Shown: positions 11,641 through 24,189 of the stretch, piece by piece
Numbering within the stretch: position 1 is the stretch's first letter
Layout: the number at the start of each line of letters is the position of its first letter
Assembly (NCBI RefSeq): GCF_002288925.2
Contig: NW_022098069.1
Location: forward strand, 74,112,644-74,176,643
Direction of reading: 5' to 3'
DNA from: Delphinapterus leucas
Taxonomy: Eukaryota > Chordata > Mammalia > Artiodactyla > Monodontidae
DNA length: 64,000 nt
Notes under the pieces: model-generated
Told to the model about the DNA's origin: nothing
Seen by the model: the letters and a program-made list of their open reading frames with translations, nothing else
Database searches by the model: none
Made by a program: the position numbers and the translations under genes

Positions 11641-14600
11641 GGATGACATGTAGAGTTAATAAGGAAACTGGCCCTCTATCAACAGTATTTTTATTCTTTA
11701 CTCTTCCTCCCCCATTTTCAAAGAAATATTAATGAGAATAAGTTATAGCACATCAAAATGGAAAAATAAAAATCTCCCTCCCTGTTAGTCTTCAATTGCT
11801 AAATGTAAATGGCCTCCCTTGTCTTCAATTACTGGAAGATTCTCTCTTTAGCCACACCAGAATTTGAATCAACTACTTGGTCACAGACAGGTTTTATCCT
11901 TGACAGAGAAAATCTCTGGCGAAGCTCCTGAATAGATAAAGATGCTATCATATAGGAATTCACATCACTTCTTCCCTTCTGTCTGCACAGCAGAATTTCT
12001 TTTGTGGCCAACATATTTCCCATAACTTTGTGCAGATTTGGGGTTTTGGATAATGAGAGCACTGTAGCTGCTTAACTGAGAAAGCCAGAGTTTATAGCCA
12101 CACAGAAGTAAATAGCTCTGGAATATGACAGAGGAAGGGAAGGTGAGACCGAAGTTAGCAGCCTTGGACTTGGGAAGAAAGTGGGGGAGTTTGCAGAAAG
12201 AGGATATAAAGATTTGGGGAGTAGCTTCCGCATATATGAGAAATGAAGAGAGAATTATAGAGAGAAATATTTAAGACATTTACTGAATTGTATTAATAAA
12301 ATCCCAACTCCAGAGCCATTTTCCTAAAAAAATCTACAAAAAGATATTAACTGATGTTCAGTTATTTTTGGAGACTGGACTAAAGTTTCCTTGCTAAGAC
12401 TGGACCACAAGGTAGATGGACTTTATATGGGTTATACTCTCATAGAACCATGAGATATTGAACGTGTTTGCGAAGATACCAGTAAAAAAAAAAAAAAAAA
12501 GTTATGGATTTAATATGAAAGCCTGGAGTCAGATGTAAGGAATTCTGGCCTTTTAGGAAAGAGGGAACCCACTGGCATTTTGCAGGCTCTATGACTATGC
12601 AAAAAAGATTGAATTGACCTACTAGATGCGTATACATGTCCCCTCAAAGACTCCTGTGACAGTGGGAAGTAGGGAAGAATGAAGGAAGGTGGGTGAAAGC
12701 CTTCTGCTTTCTAGAAGGACCTTCTCTCTGGACTTCTTTTTTAGCAAAAGAAGGGACCTTTACAATTGTTATTAACATTGGCCCAGGACATACGCCTGGG
12801 ATAAAAATAGAGGCATGATATCATTAACAAAACAGTATTTCTCTGACCCCATTCCTCAAACACTTTAGAAAACCCAGCCCCTCTCAAATTCCTCCATAGA
12901 TTAGCCAAGTGTCTTTAAAGTGTTGTCTTCTAGAGGTCTTAATGAATCCTTCTTAGTCTCCATCATTTTACTCCTCTCTAGCTCTGGCACCCTGTGGTGG
13001 TTTTTACTGCAAAAGTCATCAATGTGTCAAAGTTTTTATGAAAATTGATCTTCTTCACACACTTATGTTTAACAAGCATTTTAACAAATGTCCTAGTCTA
13101 TCTTTGTTCATAGTTAATCAAAGAACAGTTTTGATTTATTTTAATTTCACATGAAGCAACAGGCATACAAGTAGTTAGGGAAAGTTTTAAACATAGAGTT
13201 AAGTTTAAGAGATTTATAAAAATCTCATTTGGCAATAAATTCCAAAAAATTGCAATAACTTTCAGGTCTTAGTTTCTTTAGGATCATTTCTAATGGTTTT
13301 TAAATGTTTCCATAGTCACATATTTCCCACTAAAATATCTTCTCCAGAAAAATTCATCATAGATTTCATTTATATTTGGTAAAAATTTCTAAGGTTTTTC
13401 TTCTTAGCAAATATCATAGAAAATGGCTAAATGATAGTAAAAGTCCAGTCCTTGGTGAAAATGACAGAAAATTCAAGGAAAATTCAAACATTTCCCTTTT
13501 GATATTTGAGATTTCTTTTGATATCTTCTGGCCAATATCAGAGCAGCACCTTTGGATATCTTGATAGCTTATATCTAACAGTTTGAACTTTCATCTGTTG
13601 GTTATAATCTAATGATATTTTATGTTAAAAATATTTAATAACTAATGAGTAAGTTTTAACAAAACCACAACTTCACAAAAGTTACTTATTTAGGTAACTA
13701 CTAAATTATATCACTGATGTAATATTTTATTTTCTTGATTTATTAGTTCAAAAACAATTAACAATTTAAAAAGAATATATTTCTATTTTTAAAATAGCAT
13801 TCAAAGTAAAAATATTTCATGTATGAACTAAAATCTGCATTTAACAAAATTACTGCACAAATAAAAGAAAGTGGTCACACAGAATGGCAGAATTGAAGTA
13901 ACAAGTTCTGTTTCTTCATCTTTAAAGTTGTTGGACTATCATCATTTATTTCACATCAAAATTTTAAATATAGGCATATGAAGTACCACAGGACTTACTA
14001 TCAAAGCAAACGTGTGGAGCTGAGTCCACATTGTCGAAGGCTAAGTGGGTAATTGGGAGATCTCTGAATTCATTCCTATATGGACTACAATGTTTATTAA
14101 AGAAAATGTAACAAAAATGTGCTAATCTGAAGCTTACTTACATATTAACAGTAACTGCAGCAATTGTTTAGAATTTAGGCCAAAAATTTTTTTTCAGAGA
14201 GGGCAATTTCATGACGGATATTGTTTAGAATTGCTGAGAATAATGCTAATAAAAAGCAGATCAACTCTTAGTTGGTTTTATTATAGTTTTAAAATTCTCT
14301 AGACAAGGCTTGCCCTGACTGCCCACCCAGGGAGGCCTGCTCCATGGCTCTGCCCTTGATAAGTACGCCTGAAGGATTTCTGCAAGGAGGAAACCACAAC
14401 GAGCAAAGTGCCGATAATTTTGAAATTAACAACTATAATAAATATTTAAGTGTACATACAACTTTTTATTTAAAGTTTGGGGCTGAGATAGTAATTTAAT
14501 GATTTAAAAAATCAAAAGAATATTGTTTTCTGATTTTAGGTTATTAGCTAAGTTTTTGTGAGAAGAGTCATTTAAATAGGTATTATAAACACCCTGTGTA

Positions 14601-15190
14601 GGATTGCAGCAAATGCTCCCTTTGATGTCCGTAAGCATCATTCTCAGTGTAAACTGAAGGAGTGGGTCTAAATTATCTTTCAGTTTCAGGCCCTTTCAAG
14701 TCTAACAATCTGTGATATCTATTTTGTTTTTTTTTTGTGAATGAAAGAACAAACTATCACCCCACCCCTTCACCTCCCACAGTTCTCCTCCTTACTCCAG
14801 TCCTCAGGGGTTTGCTTGGAGAGGAGATTAAACTTGCACATCTTTCTGCATTTCAATAATCTTCACACTGGAAAGGCATAAGACCTGGGCTAAATACTAA
14901 GGGAAAAAAGCCATAGATACTAAAGCTTTTTCCGGGTCTTTGTGAGCCTAAGGGTGTCCATGGAGAGGTCAATTGCTCTGGAATGGATCCCATTTCTTAT
15001 GCAGTGGTAGGTCTCAGGGTACAGTTTGAGGAAAAACAAAGGGAACTGACATTGCTCTGCATTAAAATATCAATGAAAGCTATCTTCTTCCTGGGAAGAA
15101 GCAGTTCTGAAACTATGTTGCAGATGAAAAAATGGATCTTGACTCTATTGTTTCTGAAAATTAGCTTTTGTCCTTGGAAAATGTAGTACA
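11641..15190. other. AT-rich unassigned non-coding DNA
   Basis: About 3.5 kb with low GC and no recognised gene. There is an A17 run at 12484-12500 without a recognisable retrocopy upstream, and very AT-rich sequence around 13100-14300. Short frames of 62-77 codons occur and look random. Confidence 0.45.
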
Positions 15191-15192
15191 TG

Positions 15193-15194
<2 letters not shown>

Positions 15195-15228
<34 letters not shown>
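15195..15228. repeat. (TG)17 microsatellite
   Basis: A perfect TG dinucleotide run of 17 units, preceded by tacatgca. Perfect runs this long are usually length-polymorphic, so this is a plausible marker locus. Confidence 0.98.
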
Positions 15229-15229
<1 letters not shown>

Positions 15230-15504
15230 TGCAACAGACACCCGGTAGACTACTGGAGGGGATGTGAAAGTGTATTTTCACCTCACACGTCATACTAGAG
15301 GGAAAACTTCAGGTGGTTCAAATTTGGCGTGAGTGCCAAAGCCCTCCTTCAATTCTCCTGCTGAAGGCGCTTCCATACTGCTCTTGACAGAGTAACTCAC
15401 ACTTCAGAAAATACACTGCTGGAGATTGCTAGCTCCTACTGATTGTCTGGAGGCCAGGAGAAGAGAGGTGAATCATAGGGTAAGACTGGATCCTAGAGGT
15501 GTAG

Positions 15505-15895
15505 CTGTCTTCTTTCCACCTCCTTCTTATTTTTCAATTAATGTACACAAAAAAAAGATGGCATGGATTAATGAACCTCCATGTTCCCATCACCTGTTCA
15601 CAACCTTTGCTAGTCTTACCTCATCCTCCCACCTCACAGATACAACTTTAAAGCAAATCCCAGGCACATATGATTTCAATCTCAACTTAATGATTCCCTT
15701 TTTTTTACATGACTGTAACTCTTACCTTACCTTAAAAAAAAATAATAATTCCTCAAACCATCAAATATCTACTCAGTGTTCACAATGTTCACATTTTCAA
15801 TTGTCCCATGACTGTTTTTTTAATTTTTAATGTGTTTGTTTGAATCAGTTTGTATATTGTGAACAGTTGATCTTTCTTATTTTATTTTCTAGGCT
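15505..15895. mobile_element. Ancient interspersed repeat, probably old L1 3' region
   Basis: Features include cctccatgttcccatcacct, aaagcaaatcccaggcacat, catcaaatatctactcagtg and gttcacattttcaattgtcc. The same succession recurs at 55795-56475, and its first part recurs at 24510-24830. I recognise it as a common old mammalian repeat, most likely L1M-derived. Family and strand are not certain. Confidence 0.45.
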
Positions 15896-16004
15896 ACCCT
15901 CTCATCTTTTCTTCACTGTTCGGGTGGAGTTTTCTTAAAGGAAGGTAGAGATTTGCATTGAGGAAGTATACATAAAAATAATGATGTCTAATAATTATGG
16001 ATGT

Positions 16005-16238
16005 AGTAATAATAATTACTTGACAACAACATGTATTTGTATCCGTGCTACATGAAGTACTTAATACATATTAACTCATTTAATCCTCACAACAGCTCAG
16101 TGGTTTAGGAACTACTATTTACCAATTTTGCAGTTGAGGAACTGGGGCAGAGAGGTTCAGTAACTTGCCATAGGACACATACCTTGTAAGTAGTGGAGTC
16201 AGGATTTGAATCCAGCTTTTAATCACATGCTGCTTCTT
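16005..16238 (-). mobile_element. MIR SINE, antisense
   Basis: A good match to the antisense MIR: ttaactcatttaatcctcac, aactggggcagagaggttca, gtaacttgccataggacaca, gtggagtcaggatttgaatc. It ends in the tgctgcttctt that forms the target site of the L1 insertion at 16239. Confidence 0.88.
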
Positions 16239-16346
16239 TTTTTAAAAATTAACAATTACCCTCCTAGGGGGGCATTTAAACAGTTTTGAATTTTTACAAT
16301 GATAAATAACACACTTTACATAATATTTTTCCATAATTCTGATTCT
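16239..16346 (-). other. Candidate L1 3'-transduced segment
   Basis: This sequence lies inside the L1 TSD but beyond the L1 tail (the T-rich block at 16347-16380). It shows no L1 resemblance. It ends on the TSD side with a short T run (16237-16243), which would be a decayed second poly(A) tail. This is the arrangement left when L1 transcription reads past its own polyadenylation site. The second tail is short, so the call is tentative. Confidence 0.5.
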
Positions 16347-16452
16347 CTTTTTTTATGAGTTTCATTTTATTTTTTTTCTTATTAGTTCTTATTAGTTATC
16401 TGTTTTATACACATCAGTGCATACATGTCAATCCCAATCACCCAATTCAGCC

Positions 16453-16472
16453 CACCACCACCACCACCACCA
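16453..16472. repeat. (CCA)n tract within L1 3'UTR
   Basis: About six to seven CCA/CAC units followed by a C run. It lies in the 3'UTR of the antisense L1 and represents a G-rich tract on the L1 sense strand. Confidence 0.9.
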
Positions 16473-16554
16473 CCCCCCCCGCCGCTGTCCCCCTTCAGTG
16501 TCCACATGTTTGTTCTCTATATCTGTGTCTCAATTTCTGCCCTGCAAACCGGTT

Positions 16555-19500
16555 CATCTGTGCCATTTTTCTAGCTTCCACATAAAAGCATTAATATATG
16601 ATATTTGTTTTCTCTTTCTAATTTCACTCTGTATGACAGTCTCTAGATCCATCCATGTCTCTACAAATGACCTAATTTCATTCCTTTTCATGGCTGAGTA
16701 ATATCCCACTGTATATATGTACCACATCTTCTTTATCCATTTGTCTGTCGATGGGCATTTAGGTTGCTTCCGTGACCTGGCTATTGTAAATAGTACTGCA
16801 GTGAACATTGGGTTGCATGTGTCTTTTTCAATAACAGTTTTCTCTGGGTATATGCCCAGTAGTGGGATTGCTGGGTCATATGGTAATTCTATTTTTAGGT
16901 TTTTAAGGAACATCCATACTGTTCTCTGTAGTGGCTGTATCAATTTACATTCCCACCAACAGTGCAAGAGGGTTCCCTTTCTCCACACCCTCTCCAGCAT
17001 TTCCTGTTTGTAGATTTTCTGATGATGCCCATTCTAACTGGTATGAGGTGATACCTCATTGTAGTTTTGATTTGCATTTCTCTAATAATTAGTGATGTTG
17101 AGCAGCTTTTCATGTGCCTTTTGGCCATCTGTATGTCTTCATTGGAGAAATGTCTATTTAGGTCTTCTGCCCATTTGTTGATTGGGTTGTTTGTTTTTTT
17201 AATATTGAGCTGCATGAGCTGTTTGTATATTTTGGAGATTAATCCTTTGTCCCTTGATTCGCTTGCAAATATTTTCTCCCATTCTGAAGGTTGTTTTTTC
17301 ACCTTGTTTCTAGTTTTCTTTGCTGTGCAAAAGCTTTTAAGTTTCATTAGATCACATTTGTTAATTTTTGTTTTTATTTCCATAACTCTAGGAGGTGGTC
17401 AAGAAAGATCTTGTTGTGATTTATGTCAAGGAGTGTTCTTCCTATGTTTTCCTATAAGAGTTTTATAGTGTCTGGTCTTACATTTAAGTCTTTGATCCAT
17501 TTTGAGATTATTTTTGTGTATGGTGTTAGGGAGTGTTCTAATTTCATTCTTTTACATGTAGCCGTCCAGTTTTCCCAGCACCACTTATTGAACTAGCTGT
17601 CTTTTCTCCATTGTATATCCTTCCCTCCTTTATCATAGATTAGTTGACCATGGGTGCATGGGTTTACCTCTGGGCTTTCTATCCTGTTCCATTGATATAT
17701 ATTTCTGATTTTGTGCCAGTACCATATTGTCTTGATCACTGTAACTTTGTAGTATAGTCTGAAGTCAGGGAGTCTAATTCCTCCAGCTCCATTTTTTTCC
17801 CCTCAAGATTGCTTTGGCTATTCGGGGTCTTTTGTGTCTCCATACAAATTTTAAGATTTTTTTGTTCTAGTTCTGTAAAAAATGCCATTGGTACTTTGAT
17901 AGGGATTGCATTGAATCTGTAGATTGCTATGGGTAGTAGAGTAATTTTCACAATGTTGATTCTTCCAATCCAAAAACATGGTATATCTCTCCATTTGTTT
18001 GTATGTCTTTAATTTCTTTCATAAGTGTCTTATAGTTTTCTGCATACAGGTCTTTTGTCTCCTTAGGTAGGTTTATTCCTAGGTACTTTATTCTTTTTGC
18101 TGCAGTGGTAAATGGGAGTGCTTCCTTAATTTCTCTTTCAGATTTTTCATCATTAGTGTATAGGAATGCAAGAGACTTCTGTGCATTAATTTTGTATCCT
18201 GCTACTTTACCAAGTTCATTGATTAGCTCTAGTAGTTTTCTGGTAGCATCTGTAGGATTCTCTATGTATATTATCATGTCATCTGAAAACAGTGACAGTT
18301 TTACTTTTTTTCCAATTTGTATTCCTTTTATTTCTTTTCCTTCTCTGTATTCCCTTTATTTCTTTTTCTTCTCTTCTCAACATAGTTTCTCTAAAACTAT
18401 GTTGAATAACAGTGGTGAGAGTGGACATCCTTGTCTTGTTCCCAATCTTAGAGGAAATGCTTTCAGTTTTTCACTATTGAGAATGATGTTGGCTCTGGGT
18501 TTGTCATATATGGCCTTTATTATGTTGAGGTACGTTCCCTCTATGCCCACTTTCTAGAGAGTTTTTATCAAAAATGGGTGTCGAATTTTGTCAAAGCTAT
18601 TTCTGCATCTATTGAGATGATCATATGGTTTATATTCTTCCATTTGTTAATATGGTTTATCACATTGATTGATGTGCGTATATTGAAGAATCCTTGTATC
18701 CCTGGGATAAATCCCACTTGATCATCATGTGTGATCCTTTTAATGTGTTGTTGGATTCTGTTTGCAAGTATTTTGTTGAGGATTTTTGCATATATATTCA
18801 TCAGTGTTATCGGTCTGTAATTTTCTTTTTTTGTTCTTCGTCTGGTTTTAGTATCAGGGTGACAGTGGCCTCGTAGAATGAGTTTGGGAGTGTTCCTTCC
18901 TCTGTAATTTTTGGAAGAGTTTGAGAAGGATAGGTGTTAGCTCTTCCCTAATGTTTGATAGAATTTGCCTGTGAAGCCGTCTGGTCCTGGGCTTTTGTTT
19001 TTTGGAAGATTTTAAATCACAGTTTCAATTTCATTACTTGTGATTTTCTGTTCATATTTTCTCTTTCTTCCTGGTTCAGTCTTAGAAGATTATACCTTTG
19101 TAAGAACTTGTCCATTTCTTCCAGGTTGTCCATTTTATTGGCATGATTTTCTTATAGTAGTCTCTTATAATGCTTTCTATTTCTGTGGTATCTGTTGTAA
19201 CTTCTCCTTTTTCATTTCTAATTTTATTGATTTGAGTCCTTTCCCTCTTTTTCTTGATGAGTCTGGCTAAAGGTTTATCAATTTTGTTTATCTTCTCAAA
19301 GAACCAGCTTTTAGTTTTATTGATCTTTGCTATTGTTTTCTTAGTTTCTATTTCATTTATTTCTGCTCTGATCTTTATAATTTCTTTCATTCTGCTAAGG
19401 AAAGAAATTTGTTTGTAGTTCCTTTAGGTGTAAGGTTAGATTGTTTATTTGAGATTTTTCTTGTTTCTTGAGGTAGGATTTTATTGCTATAAACTTCCCT

Positions 19501-20390
19501 CTTAGAACTGCTTTTGCTGCATCCCATAGGTTTTGGGTCATCCTGTTTTCATTGTCATTTGTCTCTAGGTATTTTTTGATTTCCTCTTTGATTTCTTCAG
19601 TGATCTCTTGGTTATTTAGTAATGTATTGTTTAGCCTCCATGTGTTTGTGTTTCTTACGTTTTTCCCCCTGTAATTGATTTCTAATCTCATAGCATTGTG
19701 GTCAGAAAAGACTCTTGATATGATTTCAATTTTCTTAAATTTACCAAGGCTTGATTTCTGACCCAAGATGTGATCTATCCTGGAGAATGTTCCATGTACA
19801 CTTGAGAAGATAGTGTAATCTGCTGTTTTCAGGTGGAATGTCCTATAAATATCAATTAAATCTATATGGTCTATTGTGTCATTTGAAGCTTGTGTTTCCT
19901 TATTCATTTTCTGTCTGGATGATCTGACCATTGGTGTAAGTGAGGTGTTAAAGTCCCCCACTATTATTTTGTTACTGTAGATTTCCTCTCTTATGGACAT
20001 TAGCATTTGCCTTATGTATTGAGGTGCTCCTATGCTGGATGCATATATATTTATAGTTGTTATGTCTTCTTCTTGGATTGATCCGTTGATCATTATGTAG
20101 TGTCCTTCCTTGTCTCTTGTAACATTCTTTATTTTAAAGTCTATTTTATCTGATACGGGTATTGCTACTCCAGCTTTCTTTTGATTTCCATTTGCATGGA
20201 ATATCTTTTTCCATCACCTCACTTTCATTCTGTATGTGTCCCTAGGTCTGAAATCCGTCTCTTGTAGACAGCATGTATGTGGGTCTTCTTTTTGTATCCA
20301 TTCAGCAAGCCTGTGTCTTTTGTTTGGAGCATTTAATCCATTCACGTTTAAGGTAATTATCGATATGTATGTTCTCATTACTATTTTCTT
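16555..20390 (-). pseudogene. L1 ORF2 remnant (endonuclease and reverse transcriptase)
   Basis: In intact L1s, ORF2 encodes an AP-like endonuclease, a reverse transcriptase and a Cys-rich C-terminus that carry out target-primed reverse transcription. Here the endonuclease part survives as a 232-codon frame (20093-19395) with recognisable SxHNAMRLEI-type and GDFNTSLTP segments. RT fragments lie around 19390-17950: [32 protein letters not shown] and DDQVGFIPG. The C-terminal segment (about 17000-16554) contains [17 protein letters not shown]. The fragments lie in different frames, separated by stops and small indels. It is clearly dead. Confidence 0.93.
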
Positions 20391-20449
20391 AATTGTTTTG
20401 GGTTTGTTTTTGTAGTTCCTTTTCTTCTCCTGTGTTTCCCACTTAGAGA

Positions 20450-21363
20450 CGTTTCTTTAGCATTTGTTGTAGAGCTGGTTTCGTGGTGCTGAATTCTCTT
20501 AGTTTTTGCTTGTCTGTAAATCTTTTGATTTCTCCATCGAATCTGAATGAGGTCCTTGCTGGGTAGTGTAATCTTGGTTGTAGGTTCTTCCCTTTCATCA
20601 CTTTAAATATATCGTGCCACTCCCTTCTGGCTTGTAGTGTTCCTGCTGAGAAATCAGCTGTTAACCTTATGGGAGTTCCCTTGTATGTTATTTGGTTTTT
20701 TTCCCTTGTTGCTTTTAATATTTTTCTTTGTACTTAATTTTTGTCAATTTGATTACTATGTGTCTCAGCATGTTTCTCCTTGGGTTTGTCCTGCCTGAGA
20801 CTCTCTGCACTTCCTCGACCTGGGTGCTATTTCCTTTCCCATGTTAGGGAAGATTTTGACTATAATCTCTTCAAATATTTTCTCGGGTCCTTACTCTCTT
20901 CTTCTGGAACCCCTATAATACAAATGTTGGTGCATTTGATGTTGTCCCAGAGGTCTCTTAGGCTGTCTTCATTTCTTTTCATTCTTTTTTCTTTATTCTG
21001 TTCTGCAGCAGTGAATTCCACCACTCTGTCTCCCAGGTCACTTATCTATTCTTCTGCCTCAGTTATTCTGCTATTGATTCCTTCTAGTGTGTTTTTCATT
21101 ACAGTTATTGTATTGTTCATCTCTGTTTGTTTGTTCTTTCATTCTTCTAGGTGTTTGTTTTTTAATTCCTCCAGGTCTTTGTTAAACATTTCCTGCATCT
21201 TCTCGATCTTTGCCTCTATTCTTTTTCCGAGATCCTGGATCATCTTCACTATCATTATTCTGAATTCTTTATCTGCAAGGTTGCCTAGCTCCACTTCATT
21301 TAATTTTTTTTCTGGGGTTTTATCTCGTTCCTTCATCTGGTACATAGCCCTCTGCCTTTTCAT
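20450..21363 (-). pseudogene. L1 ORF1 remnant
   Basis: ORF1 encodes the trimeric RNA-binding protein that coats L1 RNA. The likely start codon is at 21363. The first 74 codons are open and contain a coiled-coil-like stretch (IMIVKMIQDLGKRIEAKIEK, then MQEMFNKDLEELKNKH), typical of the N-terminal L1 ORF1 region. Downstream the reading frame is broken repeatedly. The C-terminal segment near 20470-20620 still reads as RNA-binding-domain sequence ending just before the ORF2 start. Confidence 0.85.
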
Positions 21364-21489
21364 TTTGTCTATCTTTCTGTGAATATGGTTTTCGTTCCTC
21401 AGGCTGCAGGATTGTAGTTCTTCTTGCTTCTGCTGTCTGCCCTCTGGTGGATGAGGCTATCTAAGAGGCTTGTCCACATGCTGCTTCTT

Positions 21490-21715
21490 AACAGCTAATG
21501 ATTATCTAGCACTTACTAGTGTCAGGCACTTTTCTAAGTGCTTTACTTGATTTAACGTATTTCAGCCTCACAACATCCCTGTGAGAGCAGTATGATCATG
21601 GTCCCCGTTTCATAGATGGCTAAGTCAAGACACAGAGAGTTTAGACATGAGAAGTGTCTAAGGAAAAGCAGCTCCCAGATGGACAACTCAGGGGCAGACT
21701 CAGGAGACTACTTGC
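21490..21715 (-). mobile_element. MIR SINE, antisense
   Basis: Contains cttactagtgtcaggcactt, ttctaagtgctttacttgat, cctcacaacatccctgtgag, catagatggctaagtcaaga and ggcagactcagg, in antisense MIR order. Before the L1 inserted, it lay head to tail with the MIR at 16005-16238. Confidence 0.85.
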
Positions 21716-22222
21716 CCTTGCCCCAAAACCCTAAAGGAGGAGGCCCTTCAAGGGCGGTGGGGGAGGCTGATATGTGTGTTACATCCGTTGTTGCCCTCTC
21801 AGTTCACCTTTATAAATACTTGGTCTCTTCCTCCTGCAGACACTACCCCATTCAGACGCTTAAGGGAAACTTTAAAAACCATGCCATCACTCTTAATAGT
21901 CTCTTCTTAAGTCTATTCTAAACATGAATTCAAGACATTTGGAAATGACTTTACGCTGTTTAGCCCTGGAGGCCAGTTACTGCCCAGCTATGAGATGCTA
22001 CAAAGAATAACACTGCTTCTACACAGCCCACCTCAAAAGTCCATTACTGTTCCATACACTGTACTTTCCTCCATCCTTTCTCTCCACTTTTCTCTTGCAT
22101 TTTCGGTACTTGTAAAGACTTCTGTGGGCAGGCAGTGACTGCACTTAAGTTCTTAGAAGTTCTGCAAATTCAGGTATAGTCCAAGCAAACATCAGACATT
22201 GAATTACATTATAGGCAGAATA

Positions 22223-22258
<36 letters not shown>

Positions 22259-23030
22259 CCACTTTAGAGACAGAGACTTGTTTCACTCCTGGGAATCCTT
22301 TAACAGATGCTGGGAAAAAAATCTGGGGCCTCCTAGGGCAAAAACATTATTAATGGCTGCTGGAAACAATTAATACATATTTAATTGAAGTTGGAGTTGT
22401 TAAAAGATCTCTTTTTAATTAAAATCAAGATTCTCATACAAATATGAAGTGAGCAATGGCAAAGATTTTATTGAAATTTTTCATTTATGAGGAAACCAGT
22501 AAGATGTTACAACCAGTTTAAAGAAAAAATCTGAAGAAGAAACACTTATATACAGGCAATGGAGAATGAGAAAATGAAACTGCTAATAGATGTGAAAACT
22601 TTATAGGCCAATAAACGGTAGTTGTTGGAATCTTCTGCAAGGGAAAATAAAATGTATCTCTATAAGACAAAATTCATTTGCATCTCTGTGGATAAGGATC
22701 ACTTGTATTACTATCAGCTTTCTACAGTTTATAGAGTTGTAAAGTAGCCTAGTCAAAGGCAGTAAAGGGAACAGATCCCTATAAAATCAGATAAGCTCTA
22801 TAGGTCTTCTATATAATGCACTGGAAGGACATCCAGTAATCTTTTGCCTATTTCAAAGTCTTTCACAAATTTTCCTAACAGATCCATAAATAAAAACTTA
22901 TTTATCAAGTAGAGCAACCAGGCAAGGTGATTTTTTGAATAGATGCCTTAAAACAGAAGTGATATTCATAGAGGATCTCTGTTAGACTGTTACCACTCTC
23001 CTGCTTTATCTCCCTTTTCTGCTAAGTTGT
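21716..23030. other. Unassigned non-coding DNA
   Basis: No gene is recognised. It contains the GA microsatellite at 22226-22253; the rest is AT-rich. Confidence 0.45.
22226..22253. repeat. (GA)14 microsatellite
   Basis: An uninterrupted GA run of 14 units, a purine tract on the plus strand. Likely length-polymorphic. Confidence 0.97.
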
Positions 23031-23045
23031 CTGTTTCTTTCTTTT

Positions 23046-23380
23046 TTTCTTTTGTAATATATTTATTTGTTATTTATTTTTGGCTGCACTGGGTCTTTGT
23101 TGCTGCACGCAGGCTTTCTCTCATTGTGGCGAGCAGGGGCTGCTCTTCATTGCAGTGCATAGACTTCTCATTGCAGTGGCTTCTCTTGTTGCAGAGCATG
23201 GGCTCTAGGCATGTGGGCTTTAGTAGTTGTGGCTCGCGGGCTCTAGAGCACAGGCTCAGTAGTTGTGACGCACAGGCTTAGTTGCTCTGTGATATGTGGG
23301 ATCTTCCTGGACCAGGGCTCAAACCCATGTCCCTTGCATTGGCAAGCAGATTCTTAGCCACTGCGCCACCAGGGAAGCCC
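23046..23380 (-). mobile_element. CHR-type SINE, long form
   Basis: Antisense long-form copy. An AT-rich tail (tttgttatttatttttggct) leads into gggtctttgttgctgcacgc, then the body, and the head ends gccaccagggaagcccc. The TSD ctgtttctttctttt (23031-23045) matches ctgtctctttctttt (23381-23395) at 14 of 15 bases. Confidence 0.95.
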
Positions 23381-23395
23381 CTGTCTCTTTCTTTT

Positions 23396-24185
23396 AAGCT
23401 GACATGGTGGAAGATTTGGTACTGGAGTAAGGTTGAAAACTTTAACATTGTATCCAAAAAGTCTGACTTAAGAAAAGTGAGTAACTATCACATCCTTGTT
23501 GTCAGGTGGTTTATTCCTAACACTTTCAAACTGTCTACGGAAAGCTGATTACGTACCCACCTGTTGCCTGAAATGTAGTCTCAAAATCAGGTGAACTAAA
23601 GGCAGTTTCTCAGCGTACTTTATGTTCATTAAATTGCTCTGACATTTGCTATATCCAACTTTAAGATAAAAATATTGGCCAGGGGACAGTTTACTGGTCT
23701 AGAAAGCTCACTCTCTCTTCCTTCCTGTTTTAATGGCAGAGGCCATAATTGGGATGTAAAATGTAACCCCTGAAGTAAGTTTCACATGTTAACTCTTCCC
23801 AGGCTCCAGGGTCTAGATATGCTTGGCGCATTGTTCTGTCCTGCTGGCTCAGCCCTTCAGTTGTGCCAGTCATTACCTGTCCTCTCCCACTCATCTGGAT
23901 CTTCTTTTCATATCTGGAGCCAGAAATTTTCAGGATCGCACTGTTAGAGCCTCCAGGAATTTCCCTTAGCTCAGGGGCAAGGCATCATGACCGCCAGCAG
24001 CCAAATATCAAAGGCCAAGTAGGGATGATTATCCAAAGAAAAGTGAGCACAAGATATTGAAACTTCAAATAGCAGCACAGGAACAGCCTACTGGAAATAA
24101 TTCTCAAGTGAGAGTTCAATGACATACTATCCCTCTCACAAAGTTGGAAAATACTAAAACATAGTAAAATATCCAATGGCAATGA
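23396..24185. other. Unassigned non-coding DNA
   Basis: No gene or clear repeat is recognised. Confidence 0.42.
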
Positions 24186-24189
24186 GGGT

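Larger units (their letters stand above)
16239..21474 (-). mobile_element. Nearly complete L1 LINE, antisense, inactive
   Basis: A perfect 15-bp TSD, cacatgctgcttctt, lies at 16224-16238 and 21475-21489, so everything between is one insertion of about 5.2 kb. Reading the minus strand: about 110 bp of residual 5'UTR, ORF1 (about 21363-20450), ORF2 (about 20390-16555), a short 3'UTR with a CCA-rich tract, and an A-rich tail near 16347-16380. About 100 bp of non-L1 sequence then precedes the second TSD. Both ORFs carry many stops and frameshifts, so it cannot mobilise. The 3'UTR ends at an early site compared with the fragment at 26744. Confidence 0.95.

Noticed and set aside
12484..12500. A17 run as the tail of a processed pseudogene
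   Set aside because: No duplication of the downstream gttatggattt is found in the preceding kilobase, and no transcript-like sequence is recognisable upstream.
17067..17468. 133-codon plus-strand frame, and similar hydrophobic frames at 18105-18557 and 20780-21382
   Set aside because: These are antisense shadows of L1 ORF1 and ORF2. T-rich complementary strands yield Phe/Leu/Ser-rich frames that only look like membrane proteins.
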